64,000 nt of DNA from Cellvibrionales bacterium (GCA_016713115.1 JADJPU010000001.1:744001-808000), one strand, 5' to 3'. Positions 1 to 9,979 are shown, counted from the stretch's first letter. Program-made: numbers and translations. The notes: a model not told the origin generated them from the letters alone.

Positions 1-600
1 TTGCGCCTTCAATTTCCGCTCTTGCTCTTTTTGCGCCAGCAATTGCTGCATAGGGTCCAGCTCTTCTTCCGGTTGGACTTTTACCGCTGCTGTTTTAGTT
101 TCTGGCACGGGTGCGACGGGCGGCTCCACCGTAGTAGTTGCGGCCACAGCAGCTGTTGGCGCGGTAGCTGTAACTGTAGCTGGGGCTGGAGTAGCACCCG
201 CTGTGGCTGTTGCTGCAACGGGCTGCCCTGCAGTGTCGGTCGTTGGCGTAGTCGGCGGCGGCATAGTCGGCTGCTCGGCAGGCGCGATATCCGTCACTGG
301 CTGACCGCCCTCCGGCAGCTTGGTGTAGAACTCAAATACAGGGCTGACGCGTTTAGGTGGTGCAGGAGGCTGCTCGGCAGCAGGAGTCTCACTGCTAGTG
401 GCTGGATGCTGCGGAGCAAGAACAGGCGCCGGCAGCGGCGGACGCACACCCGACAAATACACCAAAAACATGATCAGACAACCGACTAGGGTGCCAACCA
501 ATACCCACAACCAAGAGGGTATGCCTTTACTTTTTTTGCGTTTGGGTGCGCGAGGGGCTTCCTTTCGGATGCGCTGGCTTCTGGCAAAATCGTGGCTCAT
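1..600 (-). CDS. SPOR-domain (FtsN/DedD-like) cell-division protein, partial
   Basis: The minus-strand frame opens with ATG at 600 and runs without a stop to the left edge, giving 200 codons. Translation shows a short basic cytoplasmic N-terminus (MSHDFARSQRIRKEAPR), one transmembrane segment near residues 29-48 (WLWVLVGTLVGCLIMFLVYL), then a long Pro/Ala/Thr-rich periplasmic linker. The motif FEFYTKLPE near residue 90 is typical of the SPOR proteins encoded after argS in gammaproteobacteria. The C-terminal peptidoglycan-binding SPOR domain would lie beyond the edge. By family it binds denuded septal glycan and helps cell division; that role is inferred. The gene is 37 bases downstream of argS, in the same direction. 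Confidence 0.82.
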   Translation of the reverse strand, partial: MSHDFARSQRIRKEAPRAPKRKKSKGIPSWLWVLVGTLVGCLIMFLVYLSGVRPPLPAPVLAPQHPATSSETPAAEQPPAPPKRVSPVFEFYTKLPEGGQPVTDIAPAEQPTMPPPTTPTTDTAGQPVAATATAGATPAPATVTATAPTAAVAATTTVEPPVAPVPETKTAAVKVQPEEELDPMQQLLAQKEQERKLKAQ

Positions 601-637
601 TGCGCGCTCACTGCTCCACTGTGTTTTAACAAAACCA

Positions 638-2302
638 TTACATAGACTCCGGCGCGCTGACACCCAACAGCTGTAAACCATTGCGCAATACTTGCTGCGT
701 GGCCACGGCCAGCGTTAAGCGTGCGTTGCGTAACGCGGCATCTTCCACCAAGAACTGCGCAGCGTTGTACCAAGTATGCAAGCCAGCGGCCAGTTCGCGC
801 AAATACTGCGCAATGCTGTGCGGCGACAAATCTTGTGCTGCGGATGCCACCACATCTGGATAGCGCGCCAAGGTATTCAGCAAATCGGACTCATGAGATG
901 CGGCAAGGCAATCCAAATGCGCCAAGCCTTGCTCTGGATCCCAAAGCAAACTTTTTTCTTGTGCTTGCTTCAACACGCTGCAAATGCGTGCGTGGGCGTA
1001 CTGAATGTAATACACGGGATTGTCGTTGCTTTTGGCAACAGCCAAATCCACATCAAACACCAATTGCGAGGTAGCGGCGCGCGACACCAAGAAATAACGC
1101 GTGGCATCGCGTCCACACCATTCGATTAAATCGCGCAAGGTGACATAAGAACCGGCGCGCTTGGAAATTTTTACTTCTTCGCCGCCGCGCATTACCGTCA
1201 CCATCTGGTGCAGCACATAATCAGGCCAAGCGGTAGGAATCCCCACATTCAAAGCCTGCAAACCGGCGCGCACACGCGTGATGGTGGAATGGTGATCGGC
1301 GCCCTGTTCGTTAATCACACGCGTAAAACCGCGCTGCCATTTGTTCAAGTGATACGCGACATCCGGCACAAAATAGGTGTAACCGCCTTCCGTTTTGCGC
1401 ATCACGCGATCTTTGTCATCGCCAAAATCCGTGGTCTTTAACCACAACGCGCCGTCTTTTTCGTAAGTGTGCCCCTGCGCAATCATTTGCTGTACCGCAG
1501 CTTCTACTTTGCCTTCACTGTAGAGCGAGGATTCGAGATAAAACACATCAAAGCGCACATCAAACGCTTGCAAATCCAAATCTTGTTCGCGGCGCAAATA
1601 CGCTACCGCGAATTGACGAATCGCATCGGTATTGTGCGGGTCTTTTGCATCAATTTTTTTACCGGCCAAGTAGGCTTCCGCCACATCAGTGATGTAATCG
1701 CCGCGATAACCGTCTGCTGGCCACGCAGCATCATCCGGCGTTAAACCAGTGGCGCGCGCTTGCACCGACAGCGCAAGATTATTGATCTGTGCGCCAGCAT
1801 CGTTGTAATAAAACTCGCGCGTCACATCCCAGCCGGTAGCCGCCAGCAAACGGCACAGGCAATCACCAATCGCTGCACCGCGACCGTGACCCACATGCAG
1901 CGGCCCAGTCGGGTTGGCTGACACAAACTCCACTTGCACTTTACGACCCGCGCCCGTGTTGCTGCGGCCAAAGTTTTCTCGCTCCGCCAAAATGCGCGCC
2001 ACCACGGCCGCTTGCGCATCGCTCGCCAGAAAAAAATTGATAAAGCCGGGGCCGGCAATTTCCGCTTTGGCGATCAAGCTGTTTTCTGGCAGCGCCGCCA
2101 AGATTGCCGCCGCCAAATCGCGCGGGGCTTTGCCCGCTTTTTTCGCCAACACCATCGCAATATTGCTGGCGAGATCGCCGTGTGATTTGTCACGCGTGTT
2201 GTCAATCTGTACGCTAGGCGGCGCGCTATCCGCTGGCAACACGCCCTCGGTTTGCAAGTTGAGCAAGGCTGTTTGAATCAATTCCGCCAGTGGCTGTTTC
2301 AT
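638..2302 (-). CDS. argS: Arginyl-tRNA synthetase
   Basis: Class I aminoacyl-tRNA synthetase that charges tRNA-Arg in the cytoplasm. At 554 residues it is a little shorter than the E. coli enzyme (577). The N-terminal Add1 domain is followed by the signature SANPTGPLHVGHGR around residues 128-141, with the HIGH-equivalent HVGH at 136-139. The KMSKS-like loop reads KISKR, and a C-terminal DALR anticodon-binding region ends in the usual LLGV...ESM tail. The start is the first ATG before MKQPLAELI. It is followed by the SPOR gene, the conserved order in pseudomonad-like bacteria. Confidence 0.97.
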   Translation of the reverse strand: MKQPLAELIQTALLNLQTEGVLPADSAPPSVQIDNTRDKSHGDLASNIAMVLAKKAGKAPRDLAAAILAALPENSLIAKAEIAGPGFINFFLASDAQAAVVARILAERENFGRSNTGAGRKVQVEFVSANPTGPLHVGHGRGAAIGDCLCRLLAATGWDVTREFYYNDAGAQINNLALSVQARATGLTPDDAAWPADGYRGDYITDVAEAYLAGKKIDAKDPHNTDAIRQFAVAYLRREQDLDLQAFDVRFDVFYLESSLYSEGKVEAAVQQMIAQGHTYEKDGALWLKTTDFGDDKDRVMRKTEGGYTYFVPDVAYHLNKWQRGFTRVINEQGADHHSTITRVRAGLQALNVGIPTAWPDYVLHQMVTVMRGGEEVKISKRAGSYVTLRDLIEWCGRDATRYFLVSRAATSQLVFDVDLAVAKSNDNPVYYIQYAHARICSVLKQAQEKSLLWDPEQGLAHLDCLAASHESDLLNTLARYPDVVASAAQDLSPHSIAQYLRELAAGLHTWYNAAQFLVEDAALRNARLTLAVATQQVLRNGLQLLGVSAPESM

Positions 2303-2387
2303 CGCAATACGCAGGCTGAGAAGGGTTTAGAGGGCAGTAAAACAAGCCGCACATTATAGAATAAGAAAGCTGTAAACGAGACTGCGT

Positions 2388-3827
2388 ATGTTTGAAATTG
2401 GAGTCATCCCCGTAGCGGGCGCTGGGCTGCGCCTCTACCCCTACACAGAATCCACCCCCAAAACACTGCTGGAAGTCGGCGGCCAATCGCTGTTGCTGAA
2501 CAATATCGCCATTCTGCGCGATCAACTGGGCGTAAAAAAAATCTTCCTGATTATCGGTCACCAAGGCGAGCGCATTCGCGCGGCAATTGGCGACGGCGCC
2601 AACCTCGGCGTGCAGATTGAATACCTAGCATGCAGCGACATCAGTGCCGGCCTCGCGTGCGGACTGCTGCTATTGCGCGACCACATCCACAGCCACTTTC
2701 CTGTGATACTCGGCGACGAGTTGTACCTCGACAGCAACCACGCACAGCTGCTGCGCTACGCCGCCGAGCCTGCCGATGTGGTGTGCGGCATTAAAACCAC
2801 CGGCGATACCACTTTAATTCGCAAAAACTACGCCGTCACTTTGCAAGGCGATCGCATCACTTCCCTAGAAGAAAAACCCGAAGTCATTAAAAATCACTAC
2901 CTCGGCTGCGGCACTTATATTTTTTCACCCGCTATTTTTGACGCTATCGAAAACACGCCCGCATCAACAAAAACAGGACGCGTGGAATTAACAGAAGTGA
3001 TCGATCGCTGGGCGCAGCAAGGTGCTGATGTGCGCGCCGCCGTTTTAAAAGGCAGCTACCGCAACATCAATTATCCCGAAGATTACATCAGCGCGATGAA
3101 CTTATATCGCAAGCTGAATTTTTCACAGTACCGCGTAAGTTTGGTGATCCCAACCTACAACGAATCCGCTGCCATCGGCGATGTGATTGAAGATTTCCGC
3201 GACAAAGTGGACGAAATTATTGTCGCCGACAATCAATCACCAGACGGCACCGCCGACATCGCCCGTGCCAAAGGTGCGACCGTGATTTCAAAACCACTAG
3301 CCGGTTACGGCGAAGCACTGCGCTGCGCACTGCAAGCAGCTACTGGCGATATTTTGGTGTTGATGGAAGGCGACGCTTCTTTCACCGCCGATGATTTACC
3401 AAAAATTCTCGCGTATATGCGCGATGCCGACATGGTGATAGGCACGCGCACCACCAAACAAATGATTGAGCAAGGCGCGAACATGGATGCGTTTTTGCGC
3501 TGGGGCAATGTGCTGGCAGCAAAAGTGTTGCAATTTTTATGGATACGCCAAGAGCCGCGCTTCACCGATCTCGGCTGCACTTATCGCGCAATTTGGCGCG
3601 ACACTTATCTCACTATTCGCGACAATTTATCCGCTGTCGGCCCCGCCTTTTCTCCCGAAATGATGGTGGAAGTTTTGCGCGCTGAAAGAAAAATTATCGA
3701 GATCCCTGTCACTTATCGTCCGCGCATCGGCGATGTATCGAAACACTCCGGCAGCAAGCTGGCGATACTAAAAACCGGCACAAAAATGTTGTGGTTGATT
3801 TTTAAACGACGACTGGGTTTTCGCTAG
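2388..3827 (+). CDS. Sugar nucleotidyltransferase fused to a family 2 glycosyltransferase
   Basis: A 479-residue two-domain protein. Residues 1 to about 240 form a RmlA/GalU-like nucleotidyltransferase with the binding loop VAGAGLRLYPYTESTPKTLL; they would make an NDP-sugar or NDP-alcohol from a phosphate. Residues from about 250 (VSLVIPTYNESAAIGDVI) to the end form a GT-A glycosyltransferase of the dolichol-phosphate-mannose-synthase type, with VADNQSPDGT and EGDASF at the donor site. No transmembrane helices are evident. The fusion suggests activation and transfer on one polypeptide, for a surface glycan or polyprenyl-linked sugar; substrate unknown. The gene is divergent from argS and ends 6 bases before the ABC-F reading frame. 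The SD is weak (GAG about 10 bases upstream). Confidence 0.82.
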   Translation: MFEIGVIPVAGAGLRLYPYTESTPKTLLEVGGQSLLLNNIAILRDQLGVKKIFLIIGHQGERIRAAIGDGANLGVQIEYLACSDISAGLACGLLLLRDHIHSHFPVILGDELYLDSNHAQLLRYAAEPADVVCGIKTTGDTTLIRKNYAVTLQGDRITSLEEKPEVIKNHYLGCGTYIFSPAIFDAIENTPASTKTGRVELTEVIDRWAQQGADVRAAVLKGSYRNINYPEDYISAMNLYRKLNFSQYRVSLVIPTYNESAAIGDVIEDFRDKVDEIIVADNQSPDGTADIARAKGATVISKPLAGYGEALRCALQAATGDILVLMEGDASFTADDLPKILAYMRDADMVIGTRTTKQMIEQGANMDAFLRWGNVLAAKVLQFLWIRQEPRFTDLGCTYRAIWRDTYLTIRDNLSAVGPAFSPEMMVEVLRAERKIIEIPVTYRPRIGDVSKHSGSKLAILKTGTKMLWLIFKRRLGFR

Positions 3828-3833
3828 ATTATT

Positions 3834-5423
3834 TCACTGACTCAACTGCTGACTGCGCAGATACTCGTCGTAGCTGCCGCTGAAATCGACAATACCCTTG
3901 GGTGTAAATTCCAAAATGCGATTCGCCAGCGAAGACACAAACTCGCGATCATGGCTGACAAACAGCAGCGTGCCAGGGTAGTTTTCCAACGCGAGATTCA
4001 AGGATTCGATCGACTACATATCCAAGTGATTGGTCGGTTCGTCCAGCACCATCACATTGCCCTTCTGCAACATCAAACGCCCGAACAGCATGCGGCCTTG
4101 CTCACCGCCGGAAATTACTTTCACCGATTTGCCAATATCATCTTGCGAAAACAACAAACGCCCCAGCGTAGCGCGCACCAATTGCTCATCGCCTTTTGTC
4201 CACTGTTTCATCCAATCGAACAGCGTCATATCTTCGGCAAAATCGGCGGCATGGTCCTGCGCAAAATAAGCAATGTTCGCCATTTCTGCCCATTTAATTT
4301 CACCGCTATCCAATACCAACTCGTTCATTAAGCAGCGCAACAGCGTGGTTTTGCCTGCGCCATTGGGCCCGATAATAGCAATGCGTTCGCCGGCCTCCAC
4401 TTGCAAGCTCACATCGCGAAATAACTGCAATTCATCAAAACTTTTTGTCGCTTTGATTAAAGTCAGCGCCTGTCGATGCAATTTCTGCTGCTGCTCAAAA
4501 CGAATATACGGATTTTGGCGACTGGACGGTTTGATTTCAGCCAGCTCAATTTTTTCGATCTGCTTGGCGCGCGAAGTTGCCTGTTTTGCTTTCGAGGCAT
4601 TGGCCGAGAAGCGACTGACAAAACTTTGCAATTCCGCAATCTGCGCTTTCTTTTTTGCATTTTCATTTTGCAGCAATTCACGCGCCTGTGTGGCCGCTAA
4701 CATGTACTCGTCGTAGTTGCCGGGAAATATTTTCAGCGCGCCATAATCTAAATCAGCCATATGCGTGCACACACTGTTCAAAAAATGGCGATCGTGCGAA
4801 ATGATAATCATGGTGCTGGTGCGCGCGCTCAGCACATCTTCCAACCAACGAATCGTATTGATGTCGAGGTGGTTAGTCGGTTCGTCGAGCAGCAGCACAT
4901 CTGGATCTGAAAATAGCGCCTGCGCCAGCAGCACGCGCAACTTCCAACCCGGCGCCACTTCGCTCATCGGTCCGTTGTGTTGTTCGATGGGAATACCCAA
5001 ACCGAGCAACAACTCGCCGGCACGCGATTCAGCGGTGTAGCCGTCGTATTCGGCGAACTGCACTTCCAGTTCCGCCACCGCCATGCCGTCGTCTTCGCTC
5101 ATTTCCGGCAGGCTGTAAATGCGGTCGCGCTCTGCCTTCACCTGCCACAACGCTTCATGCCCCATGATGACGGTGTCCAGCACCGTGAATTGCTCGTAGG
5201 CAAACTGATCCTGCCGCAACTTGCCCAAGCGCACATCGGCGGGGCGCATCACATTGCCCGCTGTAGGCTCCAGATCTCCACCGAGCAGCTTCATGAAGGT
5301 CGATTTGCCGCAGCCGTTAGCACCGATCAAGCCATAGCGATTGCCATTGCCGAACTTAACGGACACATTTTCAAACAGGGGTTTGACCCCGAACTGGATG
5401 GTGAGATTGCTGGTGGCGATCAC
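3834..5423 (-). pseudogene. ABC-F family ATPase (YbiT-like), interrupted by an in-frame TAG
   Basis: The first 469 codons encode a soluble ABC-F protein: Walker A GANGCGKST at 34-42, a first LLLDEPTNHLD, the basic inter-domain linker, a second Walker A (GPNGAGKTT), the signature ISGGEQG and a second LDEPTNHLDM. A TAG at 4014-4016 follows. The same frame then continues for 59 sensible codons (starting SIESLNLALENYPG and including FVSHDREF) to a TGA at 3834-3836. Restored length is about 529 aa, equal to E. coli YbiT (530). A single G-to-T change in the GAG expected after LDM would explain the stop. If real, the product lacks the second H-loop histidine and is probably dead. ABC-F proteins act on the ribosome, not in transport. 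Confidence 0.85.
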
Positions 5424-5484
5424 GGCAGAACCCTAGCGCGAAAAGGCCGGCAGTGTAGCGACTGGCGGCGTCAGTGCAATGGCA

Positions 5485-6453
5485 TCACGGGCGCTGTGTC
5501 GCTGCGGTAAAAATACGCGTGCCAACGCTGACCGCTGCCAACACCAAGCCGCCCACCGCAATACCACCCAGGAGATTCGCCAGAGTAGGCGCCAAGGCTG
5601 CCAGCCAGATGCCCAGCAACGGCACGGCTTGCAAGGCTACCTCCAAGGCGTGGACGATGCCGTGCGCCGCCGGTATACCGTGCAACAAAATGCCACCGCC
5701 GACCAAGAACATGGCCGCTGTGCCAATCACAGATAGCGACTTCATCAGCTTCGGCGCAAACAACAACAGAGCCTTACCCAAACCATATTTTATTTTTCCC
5801 AATACCTTGGTGCCGGCGTGTTTGACCAAATACAAACCGGCATCATCCAGTTTCACAATACCTGCCACCAAACCGTAAACGCCCACCGTCATTAGCAGCG
5901 CGATGCCGCACACCACCGACACTTGCATAGCGAAAACGGCGTCTTTCACCGTGCCGAGTGAAATCACAATAATTTCTGCCGACAAAATAAAATCCGTACG
6001 AATCGCGCCTTTAATTTTTTCCTGCTCAAACGCCACCAGATCCACATCGGGATTGAGCAAGGCCTGTGTGATCGCCTCATGTTCTGCCTCATGTTCTGCC
6101 ACATCTTCTGCAGCACTGTGCAAAAATTTGTGCGCCAATTTTTCAAAGCCTTCATAACAAAGAAAGGCTCCACCTATCATCAACAGCGGCGTGACCAACC
6201 ACGGTACAAACGCACTGATCAGCAGCGCCGCCGGCACTAAAATTAATTTGTTTTTGAACGAACCTTTGGCCACAGCCCACACTACCGGCAACTCGCGCTC
6301 GGCGCGCACGCCAGACACCTGCTCGGCATTCAATGCCAAATCATCACCCAATACGCCGGATGTTTTTTTCGCGGCAACTTTCGTTAATAGCGCCACATCG
6401 TCCAACACGCTGGCGATATCATCAATCAATGCAAGAAGGCTGCTGCCTGCCAT
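5485..6453 (-). CDS. DUF808 family inner-membrane protein (YedI-like)
   Basis: A 322-residue integral membrane protein. I use the ATG at 6453, because MAGSSLLALIDDIASVLDDV is the usual N-terminus of the family and the upstream 15 codons do not look native. The conserved block VAAKKTSGVLGDDLALNAEQVSG-type sequence follows, then several hydrophobic segments (ILVPAALLISAFVPWLVTPLLMIGGAF is spread over two of them). An acidic His/Glu-rich loop (EDVAEHEAEHEA) sits in the middle. Function is unknown; DUF808 members are widespread and only loosely linked to stress. It lies 64 bases downstream of the ntrC stop in the same direction. Confidence 0.85.
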   Translation of the reverse strand: MAGSSLLALIDDIASVLDDVALLTKVAAKKTSGVLGDDLALNAEQVSGVRAERELPVVWAVAKGSFKNKLILVPAALLISAFVPWLVTPLLMIGGAFLCYEGFEKLAHKFLHSAAEDVAEHEAEHEAITQALLNPDVDLVAFEQEKIKGAIRTDFILSAEIIVISLGTVKDAVFAMQVSVVCGIALLMTVGVYGLVAGIVKLDDAGLYLVKHAGTKVLGKIKYGLGKALLLFAPKLMKSLSVIGTAAMFLVGGGILLHGIPAAHGIVHALEVALQAVPLLGIWLAALAPTLANLLGGIAVGGLVLAAVSVGTRIFTAATQRP

Positions 6454-6517
6454 AGTATTTCTCAAACCAAAAATGGAGAGCCATTCTACTGCGTGCAAGA
6501 CACGATGAGTGGCGCGC

Positions 6518-7954
6518 CTATTCTTCGTCGTCTTCGCCTTCTGTCACCAAACCCAATTCTTTGATTTTTCGCGTCAAGGTATTGCGCCCCCAGCCCAGCA
6601 ACTCGGATGCTTCGCGGCGACGACCTGCCGTTTGCTTCAACGCTGCTTCGATCATGATGCGCTCAAACACTGGCGTGGCCTCTTCCAACAAGCGTTCGCG
6701 CCCACTGGCCAGCGCCTTCTCTGCCCACTGTTGCAGCACTTGTTCCCAACTATTGCTTTGTGCGAGAGCCGCCGCTTGTTGCTGCTCAGCTTGCTGCAGG
6801 ATATCCGGTGGAAAATCGGCAGTATGCACATCACGCCCTGGCGCCATGACCGTCAACCAGCGGCAAGTGTTTTCCAATTGCCGCACATTACCAGGCCAAT
6901 CCAATTGACTGATGAACGCTTCTGCTTCTGGCAATAAACGCTTGGCTTCCACGCCCAGTTCACGCGCTGCTTTATCAAGAAAGAAACGCGCCAAGGCAGG
7001 AATATCTTGGCTGCGTTCCGCCAATCGCGGCAACTGAATGCGAATCACATTCAAGCGATGAAATAAATCTTCGCGAAAGCGATGTTCTTGCACCAACTTA
7101 GCAAGATCTTGATGCGTGGCGGCAATGATGCGTACATCCACTTTTACCGGCGTGTGTCCACCGACGCGATAAAACATGCCATCCGCCAACACGCGCAACA
7201 AGCGCGTTTGTGTGTCATGCGGCATATCGCCAATTTCATCTAAAAATAAAGTGCCGCCATCGGCCTGTTCAAAACGCCCCTGCCGCTGCGTCACCGCACC
7301 GGTAAATGCGCCTTTTTCATGGCCGAACAATTCCGATTCCATCAAATCTTTCGGCACCGCCGCCATATTCAAAGCAATAAACGGTTTTTTACTGCGCGGA
7401 CTGTGACGATGCAGTGCCTGCGCCACCAATTCTTTGCCCGTGCCAGATTCGCCGTTGATCAGCACCGTGATATTGGAGTGAGACAAACGACCGATAGCGC
7501 GAAACACTTCTTGCATCGCCGGCGCTTCACCGATGATTTCGGTCGGCAACGGTTCAATAATTTTCTCGTCTGGCGCAGCTTGTTGTACTTGCGACAGCGC
7601 GCGCCTTACCACATCCACCACATCGTCAACATCAAACGGTTTTGGCAGGTATTCAAATGCGCCGCCTTGATAAGAAGCTACCGCACTGTCGAGATCCGAA
7701 TGCGCAGTCATGATGATGACTTGCATCGCAGGGTAATCGCGATTGATCGCGCGCAGTAGCGTCAGGCCGTCCGTGCCTGGCATACGAATATCGCTAATCA
7801 ATACGGCAGGTTGTTTGCGCGCCAATTCGCGCTGCACGGCATCGCCAGTTTCAAAACTGCGACAAGGAATACTCGCCTGTTCCAGCGCTTTTTCAATTAC
7901 CCAACGAATAGAACGGTCATCATCAACAAGCCAAACGGCAGCATCGGTAGTCAC
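6518..7954 (-). CDS. ntrC: Nitrogen regulation response regulator NtrC (GlnG)
   Basis: Sigma-54-dependent activator of nitrogen-assimilation genes, phosphorylated by NtrB. The 478 residues show a receiver domain at 1-120 with phospho-acceptor Asp55 (LISDIRMPG) and the Thr/Lys switch residues (MTAHSD, PKPF). The AAA+ domain spans about 140-380, with Walker A GESGTGKE at 168-175 and the sigma-54 contact loop GAFTGA at 215-220. A Fis-type helix-turn-helix closes the protein (RREASELLGWGRNTLTRKI). It starts 3 bases after the ntrB stop, so the two are cotranscribed. Likely targets include glnA, which has a matching site upstream at 11629-11645. Confidence 0.96.
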   Translation of the reverse strand: MTTDAAVWLVDDDRSIRWVIEKALEQASIPCRSFETGDAVQRELARKQPAVLISDIRMPGTDGLTLLRAINRDYPAMQVIIMTAHSDLDSAVASYQGGAFEYLPKPFDVDDVVDVVRRALSQVQQAAPDEKIIEPLPTEIIGEAPAMQEVFRAIGRLSHSNITVLINGESGTGKELVAQALHRHSPRSKKPFIALNMAAVPKDLMESELFGHEKGAFTGAVTQRQGRFEQADGGTLFLDEIGDMPHDTQTRLLRVLADGMFYRVGGHTPVKVDVRIIAATHQDLAKLVQEHRFREDLFHRLNVIRIQLPRLAERSQDIPALARFFLDKAARELGVEAKRLLPEAEAFISQLDWPGNVRQLENTCRWLTVMAPGRDVHTADFPPDILQQAEQQQAAALAQSNSWEQVLQQWAEKALASGRERLLEEATPVFERIMIEAALKQTAGRRREASELLGWGRNTLTRKIKELGLVTEGEDDEE

Positions 7955-7957
7955 TTT

Positions 7958-9033
7958 TTAAACATCCAGCGGTAGGTACAGCGAAAAACGGGTGCTGCCT
8001 GGCACACTGTCACATTCGATCATGCCGCGGTGTTGCGCCATGATGGATTGTGCAATCGCCAAACCCAAACCCGTCCCCTCTGCGCGCCCGGAAATCATCG
8101 GAAAGAAAATCGTGTCCTGAATATCCGCGGGGATACCAGGGCCGTTGTCGATCACATCCACACGACACACCAGTTTGTGCTGATGTTTGCCGATAGTGAA
8201 TTGCCTTTGGACTCGGGTGCGCAAAATAACCCGAGCAAAATCCGTACCACTTTCTTGCAATACTTGCGCAGCATTGCGCAACACATTCAACACCACTTGT
8301 AACAGCTGATCGCGATCGCCCAATACATCCGGCACACTGGGGTCGTAATCGCGCTCAAAGCGCACCACTTCACCGCACTCCACACGCAACAAACTCAGCG
8401 CGCGCTCCAGCACTTCATGCACATTGATCGGCGACAACACCGGCGGCTCTTGCGAGCCCAGCATGCGATCGACCAAATCGCGCAGACGATCCGCCTCTTC
8501 GATGATGATGCGCGTGTATTCTTTTCCGACTCCGGCAAGGTGCGCGCCAATAATTGTGCCGCGCCGCGTATGCCACCCAAAGGATTTTTGATTTCATGCG
8601 CCAAACCGCGCGCCAAGTGGCGACTGGTTTGCTGCGAGGACACCACAGCCTCTTCACGACTGATGCGCAACAGGCGATCCACGGTTTGTATTTCCAATAG
8701 CAAACAGCGATCGGGCAGGGGCGTGGCGGTGATGTCCACCGAGACATTTTGGTGCGTGGCGTGCAAAGTGAGGTGCGTTTGCCGCTGGGTAAACGGGGTA
8801 GCTGTATCCAATGCTTGCTGAAAAGCGGTCACGAGATCATCCGCATCGCGCGTCAGATCAGAAAACCGCTGCCCCACAGCATGCTGCCGACTCACGGCCA
8901 GCAAGCCTTCTGCCGCTTGGTTACAGTGCAACACGATCAAATCACGGTCTAGCAGCACCACCGCGCCAGATAGATGATCCAGTATCAGTGAAGCAAACGG
9001 TGACTCCGGCGATAACTCGGAAGACAAACTCAC
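7958..9033 (-). pseudogene. ntrB: Nitrogen sensor histidine kinase NtrB (GlnL), frameshifted
   Basis: Two frames together make one NtrB. The upstream part (9033 down to about 8526) has a PAS domain and the H-box LAHEIKNPLGGIRGAAQLL. The downstream part (to 7958) carries the ATP-binding N, G1 and G2 boxes (NVLRNAAQVL, DNGPGIP, GTGLGLAI). The junction is at the T4 run 8522-8525 (AAAA on the coding strand). One extra A there would give SEKEYTRIIIEEADRLRD and join the frames into about 358 aa, close to E. coli NtrB (349). A homopolymer miscall is a likely cause. The start overlaps the upstream DUF4124 gene as ATGA, and ntrC follows directly. Confidence 0.88.
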
Positions 9034-9878
9034 CGCCCCGGTCGAGGTGCTGCGCCACCTGCTCCGCGAGTGCCGCTCGCACCACCTGCTCCGCCCGCAC
9101 CACCGGCAGCTTTACCACCACCGGCACCGCCAGAGTTACCAAAACCTTTGGAACTGCTAAAACCACTTATCGGCGGTGGATCCGCCGTTGTATTGGCTCC
9201 ACCTGTATTGCCACTGGGACTGATGCTGTCCTTTCTTTTCTTGTCAACATCCTCTCTTTTCGGATGGTTAGGATCAAGAACTGAAATACGGCGCACATGA
9301 AACTGCACCGGTTTTGATTCAATGAGCACCTTGCCGCGCTCGTCAACTACTTTGGCTACAACCGTATGTGTACCGCGCTCAGGCTCATTCACGGTGTAAA
9401 AAAAACTGCCATCACCCACGAGTTTGCCGTCGTAATACAGCTGTGCCGTATGCCCTTCCTGCATACCTGGCTGCACCGACGCACTCAAAGTAACAGCCAT
9501 CGTCTCTTGCCCAAAATACTCGTCGGCTTGGGGGCTGGTAACGGTCACATCGGTGTATTTAATGCCGGCCTTTTCTCCTTCCCCCGTCTCACCCCGCTCT
9601 CCGCTGGGCAGCGAAATTCGGTTCGATGGTTTCACCGTCACCACATCTGACGGTCTATCCACAGGTGGTGTATCGGTAAACACGGTTTTGCCGTTTTTAT
9701 CGACACTTTTGTAAACCAGTGTGCCAGCAGCAGGGAGTGGTGCAGGTTGCTCAGCGCCGACTTCCGTCGTTGCAGCAGCATCACCGACTTGCTGATCTTG
9801 CGCTTGCGCCGCAAGCGGCAACAACAAGCAACCAAACAACAGCCCTTTATTTAGTAAGTGCGATAGAGAGTGCGACAT
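9030..9878 (-). CDS. DUF4124 domain periplasmic protein with Gly/Ala-rich tail
   Basis: A 282-residue exported protein. A signal peptide (cleavage after LAAQAQ, near residue 27) precedes a DUF4124 region (LVYKSVDKNGKTVFTDTPP, residues about 53-71). A beta-rich middle part (VTVTSPQADEYFGQETMAV) resembles Ig-like folds. From about residue 235 the tail is low-complexity and rich in Gly, Ala and Ser (GGAGGGKAAGGAGGAGG), ending APRPGR. Proteins of this type commonly sit between glnA and ntrB in gammaproteobacteria; their function is not known. The stop overlaps the ntrB start by four bases. Confidence 0.85.
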   Translation of the reverse strand: MSHSLSHLLNKGLLFGCLLLPLAAQAQDQQVGDAAATTEVGAEQPAPLPAAGTLVYKSVDKNGKTVFTDTPPVDRPSDVVTVKPSNRISLPSGERGETGEGEKAGIKYTDVTVTSPQADEYFGQETMAVTLSASVQPGMQEGHTAQLYYDGKLVGDGSFFYTVNEPERGTHTVVAKVVDERGKVLIESKPVQFHVRRISVLDPNHPKREDVDKKRKDSISPSGNTGGANTTADPPPISGFSSSKGFGNSGGAGGGKAAGGAGGAGGASGTRGAGGAAPRPGR

Positions 9879-9945
9879 GGCTTCAGCCTCCAGCCGTGAA
9901 TTTTATGTGGCGACAGCGAGAACACTTTACTCGTATCCGTGAGAC

Positions 9946-9979
9946 AAAAAAAAGCCCAGTGCGCTGACTGGGCTTTTTT
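9946..9979 (-). terminator. Rho-independent terminator of glnA
   Basis: AGCCCAGT at 9953-9960 pairs with ACTGGGCT at 9967-9974 around a 6-base loop. It is flanked by an A run (9946-9952) and a T run (9974-9979), so it could act in either direction. It lies just after the glnA stop and before the DUF4124 gene. Confidence 0.85.

Noticed and set aside
1..489. Plus-strand Cys/Arg-rich ORF at the left edge
   Set aside because: The opposite strand encodes a coherent membrane-anchored SPOR-type protein that runs off the edge.
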